NCBI GenBank assembly: GCA_022478985.1
Contig: JAKSZP010013556.1
Location: forward strand, 17,048 to 81,047
Length of the DNA stretch: 64,000 nucleotides
Source: Massospora cicadina
Taxonomy: Eukaryota; Entomophthoromycota; Entomophthoromycetes; Entomophthorales; Entomophthoraceae
Direction: 5' to 3'
Position numbers and translations under genes: made by a program. Below the pieces are notes generated by a model that was not told where the DNA came from, did no database searches, and saw nothing but the letters and a program-made list of their open reading frames with translations. Positions within the stretch are counted from its first letter, which is position 1; each line of letters starts with the position of its first letter. Below, piece after piece: positions 57,595-64,000 of the stretch.

Positions 57595-58372
57595 TGTTGG
57601 AATCCTGGCACTTTAGTGCTCACAGGTGCTTTTGGCACAGGATTTTAACAATATAGTGGATGCTAGAGTATTAAAACTCTTGACTGCTGCTAAAGATTTT
57701 AGGGGTAAAGTAAACCAATTAAAAATATAAATTTAATAGGTTAAAGATAATAATAAGATAGCACTTTAGATGAGCTAAACAAGTGATGCTTTATATAAAT
57801 TTATGCCTTCTAGTATTTATGCTACTCTGATCCTAATAGTGAGATGTGAAGGAATTCAGTTTAGGCAAAGGGTAGCTCATATAGCTAAATAATTTAGCCT
57901 ATCAGAGCTCTCAATAATCTTTTCACTTTGATAGGGCTTGATTTTAGATTTTAGGTTGATAGTGGGGATGACAAATTCATGTGGTAACAACTTGATATAC
58001 TTTATCCAATCAGGCATCTTGAAAATATTTTTTATCAGCTGATTACTGGAAGTTCCAGGAGTTGATTGGTGGATAAAATATCTTCACCCTTTGGAACCCC
58101 CTTCAGGTCTATAAAAGGGGGTTGTTTTCCCTTGAAAAGTAGCACTAAATTTAAATTAGTGTGTGAGAAAAATTCTGTTAGTTCATCTAAACCTCTGGGG
58201 GTTTAGCATATCCATATCAACCAGATTAAAATCATTTGGCCAAAAATCATGAGTAAAATCATTACTTTGATATGGATGATTTCACAAGTTATAGACTGAT
58301 AATTTTAATAGTACTTAAACTATTTGCCACCAGAACAATTTTTCAACTAGTGGAGAATTCAATTGTCTGACA
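57595..58372 (-). repeat. Element C 5' LTR
   Basis: It begins TGTTGGAATCCTGGCAC, ends AATTGTCTGACA, and is colinear with 4210-4989. The primer site and gag lie on its left, so it is the 5' LTR of a minus-strand element. Confidence 0.85.
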
Positions 58373-60148
58373 TGGGTAAAGCCCCCTTGGACAAAGCTGA
58401 TCAGTTGACCTTACCTTTGGAGGAATACACTGCCAAAAATGAAGAATTAAAGCTACAAGCTCAAATGTTACCCCCAATTACCTAAAGAATATGAAGATTG
58501 AAGATTTATTGAACTCTGAATGCCCAAATACACCCAAGCTCAAAATTGTTACCCTAAAATTTCTGAAAAAAAGTGAATATTGATGATTTACTAAATGCTA
58601 TATCCAAGATGATGACTGAACCCCATGTAATTCTAATAGAGAAATATGATGAGAATCCTCAAGTCCAATCAACTACCCAGGAATTGCCTCTACCTGACTT
58701 TGTCTTCAGAAATCAAAACAAATTTGAGTAAAATGAAAACTTACAATCCCAAATTAATATTGTTAAAAAACAAGCCTTGTCTGCACCTATCACATTACCT
58801 AATCCAACCAACCAGTTCTAAAGAAAATTTGCCCAGCATTTCCTTAAGTGCCTTCAAATTTAGCCCCAAAATGACCTGTTACCCCCTATCAACTCAAGGG
58901 AATTTCTGCCTTTAAAGTTTTAAAGAACATTATTACTCTGTACCCCTCAGCAATTTATGCAAGTTGATTTCAGCCTTACATCAAGATTTATGCCAAATCA
59001 TTGGTCTTATGCAACTTCAAACTTTCACCAGAAGCCCAAAACCCTGTTTACTAACCAAGAAGTACCCTGCACTCAAGGATCCCTTTTCATATATACCTTC
59101 CCAATTATTTTGGAATCAAGATCATCTATCAATGTTGTCATTAAAAAGTTCTTGTTCAATATCAGCTACAAACATATCCTGCAAACCAACCTTGTCTTCC
59201 TAATGGCCAGTAGCTCCCAACAGCCCAGTTGCAGCCAGGTATTTGATTTGCCTGTTGAAATTGCCAGCAAAGTATGATCAATTAATATCAATGTCTTCAA
59301 TAACAATTATTTCCTGATGCTGACATCCTGCCAAGCTCTTAAAGAATTCAGGATCATTGCCAACTCCAAAAAAGATCAAAGGTATATATAAAGTGACCAA
59401 GGGATGAAAACACTGCCTATCTGATATACCCAAGCTCCCTTGACCTCAGATCAACCCCCTGCTCAACTTGTTTCTTATCTCTGCACTGAAGTTTTCTAGA
59501 AAGCCTGAGGTTCCAAGCCTTTACAAGATCCTGATAATGGGGGATTACCCCAATTAGCCCAAGGTTATAAGGATGTGTTTGAACAAAATGACAATGTTAC
59601 CACTTTATCAAATGAGGACCAATGCCACCTTGATGTCAATGATACTGACTTAGTTATCCAATTCTCCTACCCACTATCTTCTGCTCATTACCTTAGTTGA
59701 GACTGAAAAATCAAACAGTAGGCCACATTGCCTTTCTGAATTGCCCTGGACTTTTTCAACAGCTATGGCACCCAAGAAGAATGCATAACAGTTGCCTGCA
59801 TTTGCCAATGCCCTCAGAGCCTAGAGAAAGTCAAAATACCCTCCACTACTAATTTCTCCCCTGGGTACTACCAACTAGGAATAACTGAATATCTGAATGC
59901 CACAATTGCCACCTGTTGCACCCATCAGTTTTTGGGGATCAACACCCTCCCTACCAATTTTTATTTGGAGTTACCCTTTTACCCAACTTTATTCAGCCCT
60001 TACAAAATATGACTCCAGCTAAACCAATTCACACAACAGCCAAGGAAAATCCCCAGGACCCCAATTTCATCATGTATAACTTAGTTTTAATTGTCCAAGC
60101 CACCAATTTCAATTCTTGGAATTTCAGCATGAAAATAAATAAGAGAAG
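58373..60148 (+). pseudogene. Element E gag, protease and truncated RT
   Basis: Directly after C the plus frame reads MGKAPLDKADQLTLPLEEYT, AKNEELKLQAQMLPPI, a Gag-like continuation. Near 59100-59160 PIILESRSSINVVIKKFLF resembles a protease site with D-S-G changed to E-S-R. At 59540-59640 YKDVFEQNDNVTTLSNEDQC looks like pre-RT. At 59850-59945 FSPGYYQLGITEYLNATIAT resembles the RT block 'l.sGYyQi.i'. Then only about 200 bp remain before the PPT (60130-60148), so most of pol is deleted. Confidence 0.55.
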
Positions 60149-60516
60149 TGTCACATCACTGATGAGCTCACTAATCTATAGGCAAATATCCCCCCTTATC
60201 TTATCCCTGTCACCATTTTTTTATTTTTATCTGCTTTTTCTTTGAAACCCTTCAAAACCTTTTTCCTTCACAAATTTTTGATAGACCAGGTATATAAGCC
60301 TGCTCTTGATTCTCTTTAAACTATCAAACTTCCTTCCTTTATATATTCTGATATTTTTTATTGAGTGTTATCCCTAATATGCTGATTTGGATTTTCAGGC
60401 AGAATGCCCTCTTGCATAAAAACACCTGACCACTGAAATGACTGATCAAATCAAAACTGGGGTGTCACCTGACCCTTAGGTTGTGATTAACCCAGGATTC
60501 CCGAGCCATTGCAACA
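60149..60516 (+). repeat. Element E 3' LTR
   Basis: It starts TGTCACATCACTG after the purine run GAAAATAAATAAGAGAAG and ends CCATTGCAACA. It matches 3303-3672, with the clearest stretch at 60240-60320 (GGTATATAAGCCTGCTCTTG). Confidence 0.78.
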
Positions 60517-61818
60517 CTATTCATAAACACCCAGGATGACAAATGAATGCCAGATCTATGATCCAGAAAACCCTAATATTTACGCTACACCACCAGCCAC
60601 CCGTCAAGGAATCCAGCAGAATCCATTAGTTCCTCGACACTATTTATACATGTTTTGTTTATAAAAATAAGAGGAATAAAAGCCATGTGATGGTTTTAGG
60701 ATAAAATAGAAAATGGTGAAATGATGGGGTTGAAATGCACTGGATAATCCCCTAGTTTCACGACCATGCTAACCTTATCAATCCTTGATTATTTGAGCCA
60801 ATATGTAAGCTATTATATGAAGCTTGGGATAAACTTTTATTCGCCTATAAGTTTGCACTACCTATAAAAATTAACTTAATGTTGCCATTAGCTTCACGAT
60901 GATGAACCTTTACGATTTTCTATCCCTAAGTTTAGAGGGCGAGGTCGAGTTGCCATTTGACAGTAATCACTATAGTTTGAGGACAGCAACCCCACTCGCT
61001 AAGATATAACATTCATTAGCCCATTCTCCCCCAACTTATCGCATAGCGTCATTAAGGAACATTGTCATTTGGCTTACCAACAAGTCCGATTGTACAAATA
61101 TATTTGCTTAAAGAATAAACTAAATCTTATTTAAGAATATGATGGAAAGTAAAAATACATTGGTTTTAAGAACAAATATCTGTTAAACCATATGCATCTT
61201 TTGGCATAATAACAAGCTTTACAGCATACAATTATAAAAATGGGTTTATCAAACTTATCGGGAAAAGGATCGACCATTTGAATGTAGGTGACAAATATTA
61301 TGATGACACGTGATCAAACCTCTCACCCGGCTCTGGTTGGTATGGAATTATGGTTGACTAAATAGTCAGTTAAAACAAACGCATGTGTAGAAAAAAAAGA
61401 CGACTTGTTAAGATTAAATATCTACGCTTTGTACTTTAAAAAAGCGCATAAATATGCTTGTTAAGCACGATGTTTGTACAAAGAGCAGTAACAAATTACC
61501 ACTACGAATAATTAGCAGACCTTTAGACAACCTCATATCCTTAGATGTTACGTTTTCAACCATTAGCTGATTTTCAACTAACATGGGAAGAATGCGCTTC
61601 TAAGAAGTTCTGTTCGCCGCTAGCAGATGTATTTTAGATGACGTAGGAGTGCGACCACTGAGCTAAGATAACCCAAACATTTGATCAAGCAAATCAAACA
61701 CTAAATCCACAACCATCAAACCAAAAAAGCACACCCTTAATTGAAGCTTGCTTCATTCTATATATTCTATTATAGTAGGAGAGCTCTATGCATTTTAGAA
61801 TGAGAAAAGATGTATGTG
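60517..61818. other. Unique intergenic DNA between the retrotransposon tower and the kinase gene
   Basis: I see no open frame of note and no transposon protein homology. The first 100-150 bp may be the remainder of the M 3' LTR (TTTATACA at 60643-60650 is one possible end). From about 60900 CG dinucleotides are common, unlike the left 60 kb. An isolated pol III A-box-like string (complement of 61655-61665, TAGCTCAGTGG) is present but no matching B box, so I do not call a tRNA. Confidence 0.6.
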
Positions 61819-62998
61819 TTAAGGGAGGGACTGGGCTATGGGAGATTTGGAGAGCAGAAACTTTGATCTAGCTTTACTGTATAATTTCTTTTCTATATGG
61901 TTGACCAGTATCGACGAGAACCACGGATCAGAGTAGAGCTTGTTGATATCTATCCTTAAGGCCGGATTTGGCTCGAGCATCTTTAATGATGTTGACTGAG
62001 GCGGGGTTAGGAAAAATTCGAGAAAGAGAGGAGGGATCAATAAGATACTGTGCGTAATAGAAATCCTCCTCCTTGGCTACCTCCCAAGGAAAACGATTCG
62101 TGACGCAAGCGATATAGATGATGCCGAGTGACCATACATCAGCCTTTTCTGGATCATACATACGCCCGGTAAAGATTTCAGGCGCCATGTATGGTTCTGA
62201 CCCCCACAGCCCCTGGGAAAGGGTTGGCGTCACTCGTCCAGCAGCACGAGTGACGCAGGCAAACCCAAAGTCGACAATTTTTAAAATACCCTCCTCCGTG
62301 ATCATAAAGTTGTCCAATTTGAGATCTCTATGGGCTATTCCACTCTGGTGAAGGAAACGCACGCCGTTGACCATTTGGTAGAAAAAGTCTTCAATTTCGG
62401 CAATAGTGAGAGTTCCAGAGGAAACAATATCAAAGAAGTCATGAGCGCAGTATTCCATCACCAGGCTAAGTTGGCGATCATGGTAGACAGCGCGATGGAC
62501 GTGGACAATATTCTCATGCTCCATCATGCAAGAAATATAGATCTCATTTGCATGCTGCTGAAAATATTCTTCCTCGAGTTGTAAAGGTTGAAGCGGGGTA
62601 AATTGTTTGATAGCCACCTCATCAAAGTCATTCAAAGAAGTTGAGGAAGGTTGCTTTGCTAATACAACAACGGCATTCGTTCCCAAAGATAACTCCGCGC
62701 TCAATTCGGTGGTAGAGAATCGAGATAGCTCGGTGTTAAACATAAGCTTTCTTAAAAGAGCTAGAGCCTCGCAGCCTATACGCTGAGTGACGAAGGGCAT
62801 GATGCGGGAGTAAACATCGTCAGATATCGAAACGGGGGAGTCACAGTAAGATTGACACGAGACGCAAACATCAACAGATTCAAAGTTCCGAGAGAGAGAA
62901 TAATATCTAGAAAGGCAGGGCGTGGACATACGCTTGTCGATGGCTGCATATTCTGAGACACGATCCGTTGTAGCGATATGTAAGGTAAGACACGACAT
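61819..62998 (-). CDS. Serine/threonine protein kinase, HAL4/SAT4-HRK1-like, with one apparent frameshift
   Basis: A 356-codon frame from ATG at 62998 contains a kinase domain at about residues 100-350: ATP-binding Lys in VAIK (K131), catalytic HRD (223-225) in AHRDLKLDN, DFG (243-245), APE (272-274) in GSEPYMAPEIF, then YDPEKADVWSLGIIYIACV and NRFPWEVA. GS(D/E)PY-APE and YDP..ADVWSL are typical of the fungal HAL4/SAT4/NPR1 group, which tunes ion and nutrient transporters. The glycine loop is poor (LGTNAVVV). The C-lobe ends MLEPNPALRIDINKLYSDPW in the next frame, so one base appears gained in the AAA run (61982-61984 on the plus strand). The frame then runs to TAA at 61819-61821. No introns are evident. 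The N-terminus has clustered Cys (45, 48, 52). Confidence 0.85.
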
Positions 62999-63520
62999 TC
63001 CACTTACGAGTTTACACTTCGTGGAATTGTAATATTTTGCAAGCCTAAGTTTGTAAATATAAGATATGGTTTAAGGGTATTTTCTCCCCAGAATAAAGTT
63101 TATGGCGTGAACCCAGGAAATTAGTTCAGCGAATTAAAAGCTTGTATCGTCCCACGGGCTTACAAAGCCCATAGCAGCTCTCATTCCGAAATTTTCCTTA
63201 CTTAAATTCCGAATTACTAATTCTAATTCATTAAAAATAATCAGCCTTTCAACAAGCACTATGCCTATTGACATGATGCATAAAATAGATTTACTTAAAA
63301 CAGTTTAGTTAATTGATTAAATAACTATTCAGTTCACCACGGATTATGAATTGAATCTCAAATTGAAGCATTAGATCGATTGGCTTAATCGTTAAGTTTT
63401 GTGAAAATAATGCTTTTATGTATTACTAGCCATTCATTACCCGCCTTCACAACGGTGTCTGCAGAATTTTAGATATTCAACTTTATTAATTTAGATTTTA
63501 TATTATGATAAATAAAGAAT
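62999..63520. other. Upstream intergenic region of the kinase gene
   Basis: AT-rich and non-coding. It includes a small perfect hairpin GGGCTT-ACA-AAGCCC at 63156-63170 and the string ACCCGCCTTCACAACGGT at 63439-63456, which resembles 63873-63891. No promoter element stands out. Confidence 0.5.
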
Positions 63521-63521
63521 A

Positions 63522-63720
63522 ACCACTCAGCCAAATCTAATTGCTCAATCGAATCAATCAAAACCCACCAACCACTCAGCTAAACCTAACTGAACTTATC
63601 AAATCAACCAATAACTAATCACCCCTCAAAACTAAACTGTGTCCTATCAATTCGACCAAAAGCCATCAACCACTCGGCCAAACAAAATAAACCTATCGAA
63701 TCAATCAAATAACCCAAACT
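63522..63720 (+). repeat. Degenerate tandem repeat, period about 49 bp, about four units
   Basis: AACCACTCAGCCAAATCTAA (about 63522), AACCACTCAGCTAAACCTAA (about 63570), a weaker AATCACCCCTCAAAACTAAA (about 63618) and AACCACTCGGCCAAACAAAA (about 63669) recur at roughly equal spacing. The linker TCGAATCAATCAAA also appears twice. No coding potential. Confidence 0.6.
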
Positions 63721-63872
63721 GCTACCTGAAACATCTCTATATATAAAATCATTGTGCACCTGACATGTCTTCCAAACTACTAAATCAACTTCTACTTAAC
63801 TTGCCAAAAGTATTTAATTATGGGAACCAAATTAAGCATATTTTTTAAAATTATATAAATCAACATCCAGAT

Positions 63873-63891
63873 ACCCGTGCTTCGCTACGGT
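63873..63891. repeat. Imperfect palindrome ACCCGTG-CTTCG-CTACGGT
   Basis: TACC(C)GT pairs with ACGGTA around CTTCG. A related string, ACCCGCCTTCACAACGGT, lies 434 bp to the left. Hairpins of this kind are common near the ends of some non-autonomous mobile elements, but I cannot name the family. Confidence 0.45.
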
Positions 63892-63900
63892 ATTTAAAGT

Positions 63901-63996
63901 TTATCAGATGATAAGCTCACACTGACAGCCTGTAGGCTATGCCAGCGCTACTCTCGAGCCACTCGGACTAACAGCTTCGCTGTTGCCCTCGTGGCT
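63901..63996 (-). other. Dense array of stem-loops, possible structured RNA or element terminus
   Basis: Three perfect or near-perfect hairpins follow one another. TTATCA-GA-TGATAA is at 63901-63914. A 9-bp stem with a two-base bulge is at 63922-63945 (CTGAC AGCC TGTA GGCT AT GCCAG). An outer GCCAC/GTGGC helix enclosing AACAGC-TTC-GCTGTT is at 63958-63995. In the outer helix, minus-strand GA and GA face each other between two paired segments. The segment is GC-richer than its surroundings. No known RNA family is recognised and the window ends here. Confidence 0.4.
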
Positions 63997-64000
63997 GATG

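Larger units (their letters stand above)
4210..58372 (-). mobile_element. Element C: minus-strand Ty3/Gypsy element carrying B, J, H and F (about 6.7 kb of its own)
   Basis: The LTRs are 780 bp (4210-4989) and 778 bp (57595-58372) and clearly homologous throughout. The primer site and gag start lie left of the right-hand LTR; a polypurine tract and integrase tail lie right of the left-hand LTR, so C is on the minus strand. Its frames continue across each insertion: gag across F (TSD CCAGG), pre-RT across H, RT across J, integrase across B (CACAG/CATAG). I see no TSD for C itself (ATATG against TGGGT). Confidence 0.8.
3303..60516 (+). mobile_element. Element E: plus-strand retrotransposon split by C (about 3.05 kb without insertions)
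   Basis: LTRs of 370 bp (3303-3672) and 368 bp (60149-60516) match over their length, including TATATAAGCCTGCTC and GAATGCCCTCTTGC. Internally there is a primer site and gag start on the left (3673-4209). On the right are gag/protease and fragments of RT (58373-60148), then a purine-rich tract. Most of RT, RNase H and integrase is missing, so E was a deletion derivative. Flanking bases TTTAT and CTATT give no convincing TSD. Confidence 0.7.

Noticed and set aside
1..60516. RIP (repeat-induced point mutation) as the mutator of the elements
   Set aside because: Transitions dominate, but the visible examples fit CG-to-CA/TG, and CA dinucleotides remain abundant. CpG deamination fits better, though I have not counted dinucleotides.
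61655..61665. Candidate tRNA gene
   Set aside because: Only an A-box-like string is present; no cloverleaf or B box could be drawn.
63522..63720. CRISPR-like array
   Set aside because: The repeats are degenerate, about 49 bp with no constant repeat plus unique spacer pattern, and the organism is a eukaryote.
63991..64000. CTGATG at the window end as a possible hammerhead ribozyme core
   Set aside because: The required following bases and the GAAA box lie outside the window or are absent, so it cannot be supported.

Overview
This looks like a gene-poor, transposon-packed stretch of a fungal nuclear genome. About 60.5 kb of the 64 kb is decayed Ty3/Gypsy LTR retrotransposons. The only host gene I can defend is at the right end (about 61.8-63.0 kb, minus strand). 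It encodes a protein kinase whose motifs resemble the fungal HAL4/SAT4/HRK1/NPR1 group, which is the main reason for calling this fungal. I cannot name a genus. I see no rRNA, credible tRNA, CRISPR array or bacterial-type operon.

Layout: the LTR pairs, primer-binding sites, polypurine tracts, target-site duplications (TSDs) and interrupted reading frames fit one nested tower. M (plus strand, only its right end in the window) carries E in its 3' LTR (3303-60516, plus). E carries C (4210-58372, minus). C carries four separate insertions: B (5402-17998, plus), J (19347-32213, minus), H (33188-48649, minus) and F (50677-57207, minus). B carries K1 (9698-15723, minus). J carries K2 (21585-28405, minus), which carries solo LTR L4 (23706-24547, plus orientation). 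H carries G (38514-46192, minus). The deepest path, M>E>C>J>K2>L4, has six levels. With insertions removed, the elements shrink to normal Ty3/Gypsy sizes: C about 6.7 kb, B 6.6, J 6.0, K2 6.0, K1 6.0, H 7.8, G 7.7, F 6.5. E is about 3 kb and internally deleted. A separate minus-strand element, A, runs off the left edge.

Two lifestyles are visible. C, B, F, G and H carry a Gag (with CCHC knuckles in B, F and G, and a broken one in H), a protease, RT, RNase H and integrase. B, F, G and H share almost the same primer-binding site, TGGTGCTCACTACAGGG; C has a variant. J, K1 and K2 are chromoviruses with a chromodomain after the integrase. They lack a recognisable capsid/zinc-knuckle Gag. Their primer site is complementary to a sequence in their own LTR just downstream of a TATA-like box, as in Tf1/sushi self-priming elements. 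All coding regions are broken by stops, frameshifts and catalytic substitutions. Many changes are C-to-T or G-to-A, and CG dinucleotides look scarce, as expected from CpG methylation and deamination.

Right of 60517 the DNA changes character: no transposon protein homology and a more normal CG content. It holds the kinase gene, which has one apparent single-base frameshift near its C-terminus. After that come AT-rich intergenic DNA with a degenerate ~49-bp tandem repeat and, in the last 130 bp, a dense series of stem-loops that I cannot assign to a known family.
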